Part shown: one piece after another, positions 42,129 to 49,930 of the stretch
Position numbering within the stretch: the first letter of the stretch is position 1
Layout of the letters: the number at the start of each line of letters is the position of its first letter
NCBI GenBank assembly: GCA_016793465.1
Contig: JAEUJW010000017.1
Location: 1 to 64,000 of the forward strand
Length of the DNA: 64,000 bases
From: Myxococcales bacterium
Lineage (GTDB): Bacteria > Myxococcota > Polyangia > Nannocystales > Nannocystaceae
Reading direction: 5' to 3'
Made by a program: the position numbers and the translations under genes
The notes under the pieces: generated by a model
What the model was told of the DNA's origin: nothing
The model's database searches: none
The model's input: only the letters and a program-made list of their open reading frames with translations

Positions 42129-43358
42129 CTAGCAGAGATCGGCCGCGGGCTCGCGGCGGCGGCGGCGGCGGCGCGGGAGCGCGAGCAGGACCAGCAGGGC
42201 GGCGGGGCTGGCGGCGCCGTGCACGCTGCAGCAGCCGCCGGTGGGCTCGTCCTGCGGGACGTCGCCGGTGGCGCCGGTGGTGCCCGGGTCGGGGCACATC
42301 GGCGGCTCGTCGGCGTCGGGGTTGTCGGCGCAGAAGTCGTAGGGCGCGTCGCCCGTGCCGCCGGTCGAGCCGTCGTCGCCGGTGGCGCTGTCGCTGTCGC
42401 CGGTGGTGGCGGGCGGGTTCGGGTCCTCGACGGTCTCGACTTTAATTTCGGGCTGCAGGTAGGCGACGAACGTGCGGTCCATCGGGTCGCGGATCTCGGC
42501 GCGCAGGGTCGCGAACTTGCCGGCGAGCGCGGGCGGCGGGAGGAACTCGAGCGTCGTGTCGCCGGAGGCGATCGGCTCGTCGACGACGAACTCGATCCAG
42601 ACCGGGTCGGCGGTGCTCTCGGCGTAGGCGAGCGTGACCGTGCTGCCGTCCATGGCGTCGACGCACAGGCGGACGTCCATCGGCTGGTTTTTCCACAAGT
42701 AGGTGATGTCGCGGGCGGCGAAGCCGACGGCCGGCGGGGCGTCCGCGGGGTCGGGGCCGTCGACGACTTTAAACAGGCCGCGGCGGGGCGACCAGGTGTT
42801 GAGCGGGGGCTCGAAGGTGTAGCCGCGCACGACGTAGGCGCCGCGCGGGAGCGACGAGGTGTCCCAGTCGGCGCCGGGGCGGGCGGCGGCGCAGGAGATC
42901 GGGCGGCGCTCGTCGGCGGCGACGATCGGCGACCAGCAGTCCTTGTAGTCGGGGTGCTCGTCGAGGATGTCGCTGGCGGGGATCGGGCTGGGGTCGGCGA
43001 GGCCGGCGGCGTCGGCGACGTCGGCGTCGCCGCGGGTGTGCCAGTGCGGGAGGACGCGCGCGGGCGGGTCGCCGTGGCAGAACGCGACCAGCTGGTGGGT
43101 GCGGCTGTCCGGCAGCTCGTCGGCGGTGAGGCAGAGGTCGTTGAAGGGGATCGTCCAGCGCAGGTGGACGACGGGGTCGACGCTGCGGTCGACGACCGTC
43201 AGGCACTGCTCGCCGAGGTGCTGCATCGGCGTGCGCGGGAGGTCGCCGTTGGCGGCGCGCGCGAACCCGGGGGACAGCAGGGCGAGCGCACATGCGAGGC
43301 GCGCCGCGGCGCCGCGGGCCGGCGCGCCGCGGCGTCGCTGGTCGGGTGGGGACGTCAC
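42129..43358 (-). CDS. Secreted protein with MYXO-CTERM-like sorting tag
   Basis: This secreted protein of 409 aa starts at a GTG (43358) that overlaps the stop of the upstream NHL gene by 4 nt. A signal peptide (LACALALLSPGFARA) ends near residue 33. The body has strand-rich segments and cysteine pairs with no recognised domain. A Gly/Ser/Thr linker leads to the C-terminal tag GGCCSVHGAASPAALLVLLA followed by a run of arginines, the layout of MYXO-CTERM, which in myxobacteria marks proteins for cell-surface retention. It probably works with the two NHL lipoproteins encoded just upstream. Confidence 0.82.
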   Translation of the reverse strand: MTSPPDQRRRGAPARGAAARLACALALLSPGFARAANGDLPRTPMQHLGEQCLTVVDRSVDPVVHLRWTIPFNDLCLTADELPDSRTHQLVAFCHGDPPARVLPHWHTRGDADVADAAGLADPSPIPASDILDEHPDYKDCWSPIVAADERRPISCAAARPGADWDTSSLPRGAYVVRGYTFEPPLNTWSPRRGLFKVVDGPDPADAPPAVGFAARDITYLWKNQPMDVRLCVDAMDGSTVTLAYAESTADPVWIEFVVDEPIASGDTTLEFLPPPALAGKFATLRAEIRDPMDRTFVAYLQPEIKVETVEDPNPPATTGDSDSATGDDGSTGGTGDAPYDFCADNPDADEPPMCPDPGTTGATGDVPQDEPTGGCCSVHGAASPAALLVLLALPRRRRRRREPAADLC

Positions 43359-44515
43359 TTGTAGACGACGCGGATGCGGTGGTTGTGGGTGTCGGCGATG
43401 TAGAGGTTGCCGTCGTCGTCGACGGTGACGCCGTAGGGTCGGTCGAGCAGGGCCTTGCCGGCCTCGTCGCCGTCGCCGCCGTAGCCGGGCTGGCCGCACA
43501 CGCCGGCGACGGTGGTGATGATGCCGGCGCCGTCGACCTTGCGGACGCACGAGTTGTCGGTGTCGGCGATGTAGAGGTTGCCGTCGCGGTCGAAGTCGAC
43601 GTCGCTCGGGCGCGACAGCGAGGCCTCGGTGGCGGGGCCGCCGTCGCCGCCGTAGGTCGGGTCGGTGTTGCCGGCGATGGTGGAGATCGTGCCGGTGGTG
43701 TCGACCTTGCGGATCACGTTGTTGGCCGAGTCGGCGATGATGAGGTTGCCGTCGCGGTCGACGGTGATGCGGCCGGCGGGCGGGGCGGACTGGCCGCCCG
43801 GGAGTTTAATTTGGGCGGCGTCGGCGGGGCCGCCGTCGCCGCTGTAGCCGGGCATGCCGTTGCCGACCTTGGTGGTGATGATGCCGTCGGTGTCGACCAT
43901 GCGGATGCGCTGGTTGGCCTGGTCGGTGATGTACATGTTGCCGACGGAGTCGAACGCGGTCGCGGTCGGGAGGTCGAGCAGGGCCTTGCTGGCGAGGTCG
44001 CCGTCGCCGCCGAACGCGCGCATGCCGTTGCCGCAGATCGTCACGAGGTCGCCGCTGTCGGGGTCGAACTCCATGATCTTGGAGTTGTGCCAGGCGGCGA
44101 TGATGAACTTGCCGTTGGGCGCGACGACCATGTGGGTCGGGTGGTTGAGGTTGCTGTAGGCGCCCTCGCCGTCCATCGCGTCGCCGAGCTCGCCGGTGCC
44201 GACGATGGTCTCGGTGGTGCCGTCGGCGTTGATGCGGCGGATGCGGTGGTTGTTCCAGTCGATCACGTAGACCCGCTCGTCGGGGCCGATCGTGGTGTCC
44301 TGCGGGAGGTAGAGGTCGGTCTGGCGCGGGTCGAGGCCCTCGCCGCCGAGGCCGGCCTCGCCGGTGCCGGCGAGCGTGCAGATGCGGCCGGGCGCCGGAT
44401 CGCAGGGCACGATCGGCGGGAGCTCGTACGGGTCGGGCTCGCCCGGGCCGCCGGGGTCACACGCGAGCACGGGCAGGACGACGAGGAGGGTGCGGTGAAG
44501 GCGATTAAAAAGCAT
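43355..44515 (-). CDS. NHL-repeat beta-propeller lipoprotein 2
   Basis: This lipoprotein of 386 aa has signal peptide MLFNRLHRTLLVVLPVLAC and five or more NHL repeats, each with a pattern like VDRDGNLIIADSANNVIRKV plus GDGGPA loops. NHL proteins form six-bladed propellers that bind proteins or polysaccharides. It is a tandem paralogue of the gene at 44530-45687, 14 bp downstream of it, and shares the WNNH(R/K) and HPT motifs. Its stop overlaps the start of the MYXO-CTERM-like gene. Confidence 0.88.
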   Translation of the reverse strand: MLFNRLHRTLLVVLPVLACDPGGPGEPDPYELPPIVPCDPAPGRICTLAGTGEAGLGGEGLDPRQTDLYLPQDTTIGPDERVYVIDWNNHRIRRINADGTTETIVGTGELGDAMDGEGAYSNLNHPTHMVVAPNGKFIIAAWHNSKIMEFDPDSGDLVTICGNGMRAFGGDGDLASKALLDLPTATAFDSVGNMYITDQANQRIRMVDTDGIITTKVGNGMPGYSGDGGPADAAQIKLPGGQSAPPAGRITVDRDGNLIIADSANNVIRKVDTTGTISTIAGNTDPTYGGDGGPATEASLSRPSDVDFDRDGNLYIADTDNSCVRKVDGAGIITTVAGVCGQPGYGGDGDEAGKALLDRPYGVTVDDDGNLYIADTHNHRIRVVYK

Positions 44516-44529
44516 GGGAAGGTCTCCTC

Positions 44530-45687
44530 TCACCGACCGACGGTGCGGATGCGGTTGTTGTGGCTGTCGGCGATGTAGAGGGTGCCGGCGGCGTCGAACT
44601 CGAGGCCGGTCGGGCGGTTGAGGCCGGCGCCGGTGGCGGGGCCGCCGTCGCCGGAGAAGTCGGGCTTGCCGGTGCCGGCGACGGTGGTGATCGTGCCGGC
44701 GGCGAGGTCGACGGCGCGGACGCGGTGGTTCATCTCGTCGGCGATGTAGAGGCGGCCGTCGGGGCCGATCTCGAGGTCGCGCGGGTTGTTGAGCCGGGCC
44801 GCGTCGGCGGGGCCGTCGGGGCCGTCGCCGGGCGTGCCGTCGCCGACGAGGGTGGTGATGGTCTTGCGGTCGGCGGAGATCTTGCGGACGGCGTGGTTGA
44901 GGGTGTCGGCGACGTAGAGGTTGCCGTCCCCGTCGAGCGCCATGGTGCCGGCGGGCGGCGGGTTCGAGCCCTTGGGGAAGCTGAACTGGGCGGCCAGCGG
45001 GTCGCCGCCGTCGCCGCTGTAGCCGGGCATGGCCTGGGTGCCGGCGATCGTCTCGACCATCTTCAGGTCGGCGGAGATCCGGCGGACGATCTGGTTGCGC
45101 TGGTCGATGAGGTAGATGTTGCCGGCCTCGTCGATCACGCCGCCCGACGGCTGGTTGAAGCGCAGGGCGGGGTCGTCGAGCGGGCCGCCGTCGCCGGCGA
45201 AGCCCGCGCCGCGGCCGCCCATGACGTAGACCATGCCGGTGTCGACGTCGACGTGGCGCAGCTTGTGGTTGTGCCACGAGACCAGGACCAGCGAGCCGTC
45301 GGGGCGCTCGAGGATCTGCGTGGGGTGGTTGAGGTTGATCTCGGTGCCCTGCACGCCGGGCTGGCTCAGGTCCTTGGTGGCGTAGTCGCCGTCGCCGACG
45401 AAGTCGGTGCCGACGATGGTGCGCAGGGTGCCGTCGTCGAGCAGGCGGCGGACCTTGTGGTTGTTCCAGTCGAGGACGTAGGTGTCGCCGGACTCGGTGA
45501 TCTTCACGTCGATCGGCCAGTAGAAGGTGGCCTGGCTCAGCGGCTCGTCCTCGCCGTTGAAGGCGGCGCGGCCGTTGCCGGCCCAGGTGCAGATGTTCCC
45601 GCCGGCGCACGGATCGGTGTCACACGCGGGCGCGGCGAGGAGGACCAGGAGGGCGCCGGCGAGGGCGCGTGGGGCGAGGCGATGCAT
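44530..45687 (-). CDS. NHL-repeat beta-propeller lipoprotein 1
   Basis: This lipoprotein of 385 aa has signal peptide MHRLAPRALAGALLVLLAAPAC and NHL repeats containing VLDWNNHKVRRL, LYVADTLNHAVRKI, LYIADEMNHRVRAV and LYIADSHNNRIRTV. It is nearly the same length as its neighbour at 43355-44515, and the two probably arose by duplication. The gene starts 5 bp after the stop of the upstream propeller gene. The propeller should be periplasmic or surface-exposed; the binding partner is unknown. Confidence 0.88.
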   Translation of the reverse strand: MHRLAPRALAGALLVLLAAPACDTDPCAGGNICTWAGNGRAAFNGEDEPLSQATFYWPIDVKITESGDTYVLDWNNHKVRRLLDDGTLRTIVGTDFVGDGDYATKDLSQPGVQGTEINLNHPTQILERPDGSLVLVSWHNHKLRHVDVDTGMVYVMGGRGAGFAGDGGPLDDPALRFNQPSGGVIDEAGNIYLIDQRNQIVRRISADLKMVETIAGTQAMPGYSGDGGDPLAAQFSFPKGSNPPPAGTMALDGDGNLYVADTLNHAVRKISADRKTITTLVGDGTPGDGPDGPADAARLNNPRDLEIGPDGRLYIADEMNHRVRAVDLAAGTITTVAGTGKPDFSGDGGPATGAGLNRPTGLEFDAAGTLYIADSHNNRIRTVGR

Positions 45688-45692
45688 GGTGG

Positions 45693-46700
45693 TTATTCCT
45701 CGATCGTGGTCGACGTAACCGGCTGTCCGAAGTGGGCGAGCATACCGTCGGTGGGGGGGATGTCGCTGAGGCGACCGCCGACGGCCCACAGACCGCCGTC
45801 GGGGTCGACGTAGGCGGCGTGGTAATCGAGCGGGTTGGTCGGCGCATCGAGGTCCTGGGCCCAGGAGCCGTCGTCCTCGCGGCGCCAGACCGAGCCGCGG
45901 GCGCCGACGGCGATGGTCGCCTCCGCGCCGACGTGCACGCCGTTGAGCGCCTCGACCTCGGCCTCGCTGATGGGCGGCGTGACGTCGGTGACGCTGCCGG
46001 GGGCGAGCTCGACGATGAGGCCGGAGACGGAGCCGCCGACGCCGATCACCAGGCCGTCGCGGCCGTGCACGGTGAACAGCTTGCCGGGCACGGCGAGGCG
46101 CTCCCAGGCGCCGCCGCCGCTGTGGTGCAGCGCGGCCTCGCCTTCGCCGACGATCCACAGGTCGTCGGCGGACGGGCCCCAAATCTTAAAGAAGCCGAGG
46201 CCGGCGGTGAGCTCGGGGGTGAGGCCGGGCGGCACGGCCCAGGCGGCGCCGTCCCAGCGGTAGATGACGCCGGCGGTGGCGTTGTCGTTGGCGCCGACGA
46301 CCCACACGTCGCTGTCGGACAGCGGGAGCACGCCGTAGAGGCGCTCGGGCGTGGGCGTGGGGTGGGATTCGAAGCTGCCGGAGGCGAGGTCGTGGCGCAC
46401 GACGGTGCCGCCGTCGCCGGACGCCCACAGGCTCTGGCCCGCGCCGGCGAGCCACCACAGGCTGCCGCTGGTGCCGGGCTGGAGGCGGGTCCACTTGCTG
46501 CCGTCGTAGTGGAGGAAGTTGGGGCCGTCGCCGGCGTCGGCGCCGACGGTCCAGATGTCGCTGCTGCTGGTGCCGTGGACGGAGAGGAGGGCGCCGCCCA
46601 GGGACTTCAGCGGGAGCTCCCATTCGCCGGGCGGCTGCCCGCCGTCGGGTTCGCAGGCGGCGAGGGCGAGCAGGGCGAGGAGGCAGGGGCTACGGGGCAT
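45693..46700 (-). CDS. Beta-propeller lipoprotein heading a six-gene operon
   Basis: This lipoprotein of 335 aa has signal peptide MPRSPCLLALLALAAC. The mature protein has repeated blades with SSSDIWTVGADAG, SDSDVWVVGAND, SADDLWIVGEGE and GLWAVGG patterns, the WD-like or Kelch-like propeller found in many myxobacterial surface proteins. The ATG at 46700 is chosen because the lipobox and a TATCGT box 6 nt upstream both point to it; the frame is open further upstream. Five genes follow in the same direction with gaps of 14 bp or less. Confidence 0.83.
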   Translation of the reverse strand: MPRSPCLLALLALAACEPDGGQPPGEWELPLKSLGGALLSVHGTSSSDIWTVGADAGDGPNFLHYDGSKWTRLQPGTSGSLWWLAGAGQSLWASGDGGTVVRHDLASGSFESHPTPTPERLYGVLPLSDSDVWVVGANDNATAGVIYRWDGAAWAVPPGLTPELTAGLGFFKIWGPSADDLWIVGEGEAALHHSGGGAWERLAVPGKLFTVHGRDGLVIGVGGSVSGLIVELAPGSVTDVTPPISEAEVEALNGVHVGAEATIAVGARGSVWRREDDGSWAQDLDAPTNPLDYHAAYVDPDGGLWAVGGRLSDIPPTDGMLAHFGQPVTSTTIEE

Positions 46701-46706
46701 GGCGGG

Positions 46707-46712
46707 ACGATA
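46707..46712 (-). promoter_or_regulatory. -10-like TATCGT heading the propeller operon
   Basis: TATCGT ends 6 nt before the ATG at 46700; it is the only visible promoter candidate for the six-gene operon. Confidence 0.5.
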
Positions 46713-46831
46713 CCGGTGTGGTCGCGGGGTGACCAGGGAGAGGCGGCGCCGCCATGCAGCCGCGGTGCCATGAGGAGTTGCGCGTGCATGGAGGCCCGCG
46801 ACGCGGGGGGTATGACAGGCGTGTCCGGGTG

Positions 46832-46863
46832 GATCCGTCAGGCGCGCGGGCGCCCGACGGATC
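46832..46863. terminator. Strong hairpin after the vWA lipoprotein gene
   Basis: GATCCGTC (46832-46839) pairs with GACGGATC (46856-46863). Inside, GGCGC pairs with GCGCC around a 4-nt loop. It lies 36 bp past the stop of the vWA gene in that gene's direction of transcription. No U tract follows. Confidence 0.5.
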
Positions 46864-46899
46864 GCGGCTGTGAAAGTGATCACCCGGGGCGGGCGGATG

Positions 46900-48054
46900 T
46901 CAGCCGGGCGGCGGCAGCTCCTCGCACTTCTGGCCGATGACCTGGGCGAGGGCCTGGCCGACCACGCCGGTGTAGTCGGGCGGGGGGTCGTTGGGGAACA
47001 CGCTGCCGATGCTGCCGACGATCGGCGGGGCGGAGAACGACTCGAGGAAGGTCTTCAGGGTGGTGTCGGCGGGGTGGTCGTAGCAGAAGTCGGTGTCGAC
47101 GAGGCCGGCGGCGAGGATGCAGTCGAGGCCGCCGCAGGCCGACTTGGCGGCGACGAGCTTGTCGACGAACTGACCCACGGGCTCGGGCGACTTGTCGGGC
47201 TCGTCGCTGAGCACGAACACCAGCAGCACGGCGGACTCGTCGCGGATGAACCCGGCGTTGGTGGCGGCGTTGGCGGGGTCGGCGGCCCAGCCGGCGGCGG
47301 CGGCGGGCATCTCGAACGAGCAGCCGGTCTCGCCGGCGGAGATGGCGGCGCCGGTGAACCAGGCCTTGAGGGCGGCGGGGTCGTCGTCGGTGTTGGCGGC
47401 GAAGTAGCTCATGCCCTGCCAGCTGTAGAGGCGGCCCTGGCCGCCGTTCTCGCCGTTGTTGCCGTCGGTCGGCGGGTCGTAGTGGGCGAGGATCTCGGCG
47501 TCGCTCGCCTGGCTCTTGCAGTTGTTGGTGCTCTCGCTGCACGAGCCGTCGAAGAACGAGGTGGTGACGATGCCGACGTGGAGGTCGGTGCCGGGCGGGA
47601 GCTCGGAGAACATGAGGTCGGCGAACTGCGGGAAGGCGGCGCCGAGGGCCTCCTGGTAGGGGCCCATCGACGGCGAGTTGTCGATCACGAACAGCAGGTC
47701 GACGGCGAAGCAGCCGGTGGCGCCGTCGGTGTCGCCGCCGAAGTCGGGGATCGGCATGTCGAGTTTGATCGTGGAGGTGTCGTCGCCGGTGGCGCTGACC
47801 TCGCTGGTGGAGCTCGCGCTCGAGGTCGGTGCGGTCGGGCCGTCGCTGGTGACGTCGCCGGTGGCGCTCTGGCCGTCGGTCGCGCTCGAGGTCGGCGCGC
47901 TGGCGGAGTCGGTGGCGCTCGCGGAGGAGTCGGTGACGGCGGTCGGGGCGGTGGCCGTGACGGTGGTGACGCTCGTGCCGGTGGTGGACTGGTCGGACGA
48001 TCCGTCGTCGCCGCAGGCGGCGAGGGCGAGGGCGAGGGCGAGGGCGCGGTGCAT
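46900..48054 (-). CDS. von Willebrand A-like lipoprotein
   Basis: This lipoprotein of 384 aa has signal peptide MHRALALALALAAC. About 75 residues of Ser/Thr/Ala linker follow (SATDSASAPTSSATDG). The vWA-like domain starts near residue 118 with LLFVIDNSPSMGPYQ, containing the DxSxS metal-ion-dependent adhesion site, followed by VGIVTTSFFDG and LLVFVLSDEPD. Paired cysteines suggest disulfides. Proteins of this type bind other proteins at the cell surface. The gene lies upstream of, but separated by a strong hairpin from, the propeller operon. Confidence 0.86.
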   Translation of the reverse strand: MHRALALALALAACGDDGSSDQSTTGTSVTTVTATAPTAVTDSSASATDSASAPTSSATDGQSATGDVTSDGPTAPTSSASSTSEVSATGDDTSTIKLDMPIPDFGGDTDGATGCFAVDLLFVIDNSPSMGPYQEALGAAFPQFADLMFSELPPGTDLHVGIVTTSFFDGSCSESTNNCKSQASDAEILAHYDPPTDGNNGENGGQGRLYSWQGMSYFAANTDDDPAALKAWFTGAAISAGETGCSFEMPAAAAGWAADPANAATNAGFIRDESAVLLVFVLSDEPDKSPEPVGQFVDKLVAAKSACGGLDCILAAGLVDTDFCYDHPADTTLKTFLESFSAPPIVGSIGSVFPNDPPPDYTGVVGQALAQVIGQKCEELPPPG

Positions 48055-48128
48055 CGGGGAAATTTTTAAAACCTCCAGGTTCGCTTCTACCGGGTGGCGC
48101 GGGCGGCGTCCACCGCGGCGGGAGGTGG

Positions 48129-48134
48129 TATGGT
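48129..48134 (+). promoter_or_regulatory. -10-like TATGGT with extended TG, leaderless spacing
   Basis: TATGGT, preceded by TGG, ends 6 nt before the ATG of the PHP-domain gene. Confidence 0.55.
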
Positions 48135-48140
48135 GGGGCG

Positions 48141-49859
48141 ATGCGGAGGTGCCTGGTGCTGGCGCTGGGGCTCGGGTGCGGGGCGGGGCCGGCGTCGCCC
48201 CCGAGGCCGGCGGAGGCGCCGGCGCCGGCGGTGCGGACGGCCGCGCCGCCGCCTCCGACCTGGCTCAAAGGACAGCTGCACGCGCACACCGATCGCTCGG
48301 GCGACAGCCGCACGCCGCCGGCCACGGCGCTGCGCTGGTACGCGGAGCGCGGCTTTCACTTCGTGGTGCTGACCGACCACAACTTCGTGACCGTCGAGCG
48401 GGGGGCGGGGGTGCTGGCGATCCCGGGGGTCGAGCTGACGCAGAACGTCGAGGCCTGCGAGCCGGCGCCCGAGCCGGGGCTGCGCTGCCTGCTGCACGTG
48501 AACGCGCTGTTCGTCGATCCTGGGCGGGCGGGGCCGTACGAGTTCCCGCCGCTGGAGGACCTGGCGCGCAGGGCGATCTACGGGCGGGCGATCGCGGCCA
48601 CGCGGGAGCTCGGCGGGCTGGCTCAGCTCAACCACCCCAACTTTCACTACGCGGCGGACGCCCGCTTGATCGCGGAGCTGGTCGAGGACGGAGTGACGCT
48701 GCTCGAGGTGGCCAACGAGTCGGGCGACGTCGGCAACGCCGGGGATCCGGGGCACGCCTCGACCGAGGCGCTGTGGGACGCGGCGCTGGCCCGCGGGCGG
48801 CGGGTGTTCGCGGTCGCGACCGACGACGCGCATCACTACGACGACGCGGAGGCGCTGAAGCGGCGCGGCGAGGAGGCGTACGTCGGCGACCTCGGGTGGG
48901 TGATGGTCCGCGCCGAGAACGAGGTGGGGGAGATCCGCGCGGCGATCGAGCGCGGGGACTTTTATGCGTCGAACGGGGTCGTTTTAAATGATGTGAGGGC
49001 GGGGGACGGCGAGCTGACGGTGACGATGGGCGCGCCGCACCGGGTGCGGTTCGTCGGGGCCGGGGGGCTCGCGCTGGCGGAGGTCCGCGGGTCGACCGCG
49101 ACGTATCGGCTGGCCGAGGGCGACGGGTCGTACGTGCGGGCGGTGGCGACGGACGGCGCGGGGCGCACGGCGTGGACGCAGCCGGTGTTCCGCGAGGATG
49201 CCGCAGTCCACGTCGCCGAGCCGCTGCGCGGCCCGTTTAATAATTTGGCGGCCTACTGCGAGGCGCTGGCGCGGGACACGGGGCCGCGAGCGGGCGACGA
49301 CGAGGACGCGGCGTATCGGCGGCAGGCGTGCAAGCCGGGGGTGACTATCAAACTCGAGGGGGGAGGCGGGGTGATACGCGGGGCGCGAGTCTTGAGGGTT
49401 CGGGCGCGGCCGTTCGGGCCGTGGCTCGAGCGCTGTCGCCTGGCGATCGAGACGGAGCGCGGGTGGTTCGTCGACGAGCGGGACGACGCGACGTGCGTGG
49501 GGATCACGGGGCCGCTGCAGACGGTCGAACGCTCGAATGAGGCGCTGGCGTGGGTCGGGGGGCTCGTCGCGTACACGGCGGACGTCGAGCGGACGACTGG
49601 GTCGCACGAGCCGGGGAGCGACGGGCGGGCGCTGCGGCGCGACGAGGTGACGCGCGGGCGGGTGCTGCGGCTGTGCGGGGTCGGGGCGACGGGGGCGCCG
49701 GGGTGCACGGCGGAGCTCGTGATCGGGTGCGCGGACGCGGCGGGGCGGGCGGTCGCGGCGACGTGGCGCGTGGACGGTTCGCGGCTGCGGATCGCGGCGG
49801 ATCGGGAGGTCTGCGAGTACGCGGCGCCGGGCGAGTCGGGGCCGCTGGTGTGGCCGTAG
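48141..49859 (+). CDS. PHP-domain phosphoesterase-like lipoprotein (CehA/McbA-like)
   Basis: This is an exported protein of 572 aa. MRRCLVLALGLGC is a short lipoprotein-type signal, followed by a Pro/Ala linker. The PHP metallo-hydrolase domain runs from about 42 to 290: LHAHTDRSGD (His47, His49), LTDHNFVTV (Asp79, His80), IPGVELTQNVEA, QLNHPNF and TDDAHHYDD. These residues make the tri-metal site of the PHP superfamily, which includes phosphoesterases and the carbaryl hydrolase CehA. The C-terminal 230 residues are strand-rich with several cysteines and match nothing I know. The substrate is unknown. Confidence 0.85.
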   Translation: MRRCLVLALGLGCGAGPASPPRPAEAPAPAVRTAAPPPPTWLKGQLHAHTDRSGDSRTPPATALRWYAERGFHFVVLTDHNFVTVERGAGVLAIPGVELTQNVEACEPAPEPGLRCLLHVNALFVDPGRAGPYEFPPLEDLARRAIYGRAIAATRELGGLAQLNHPNFHYAADARLIAELVEDGVTLLEVANESGDVGNAGDPGHASTEALWDAALARGRRVFAVATDDAHHYDDAEALKRRGEEAYVGDLGWVMVRAENEVGEIRAAIERGDFYASNGVVLNDVRAGDGELTVTMGAPHRVRFVGAGGLALAEVRGSTATYRLAEGDGSYVRAVATDGAGRTAWTQPVFREDAAVHVAEPLRGPFNNLAAYCEALARDTGPRAGDDEDAAYRRQACKPGVTIKLEGGGGVIRGARVLRVRARPFGPWLERCRLAIETERGWFVDERDDATCVGITGPLQTVERSNEALAWVGGLVAYTADVERTTGSHEPGSDGRALRRDEVTRGRVLRLCGVGATGAPGCTAELVIGCADAAGRAVAATWRVDGSRLRIAADREVCEYAAPGESGPLVWP

Positions 49860-49893
49860 CGGCGGCGTGTCGCAGGCGGCGAGGGTGAGGACG

Positions 49894-49908
49894 AATAATT
49901 AAAAATTT
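49894..49908. promoter_or_regulatory. 15-base A/T run upstream of the RegB gene
   Basis: Fifteen consecutive A/T bases lie 22 bp before the RegB start; a CATAGT hexamer (49915-49920) follows and ends 10 nt before the ATG. The run could be a promoter UP element or a binding site for an A/T-hook protein. Confidence 0.35.
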
Positions 49909-49930
49909 GCGTGGCATAGTCGCGGGCACG

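Noticed and set aside
42117..42131. TAGCCT ending 9 nt before the ATG at 42116, apparently another leaderless promoter
   Set aside because: Its TAG is the stop codon of the preceding operon gene, so the match is explained without a promoter.
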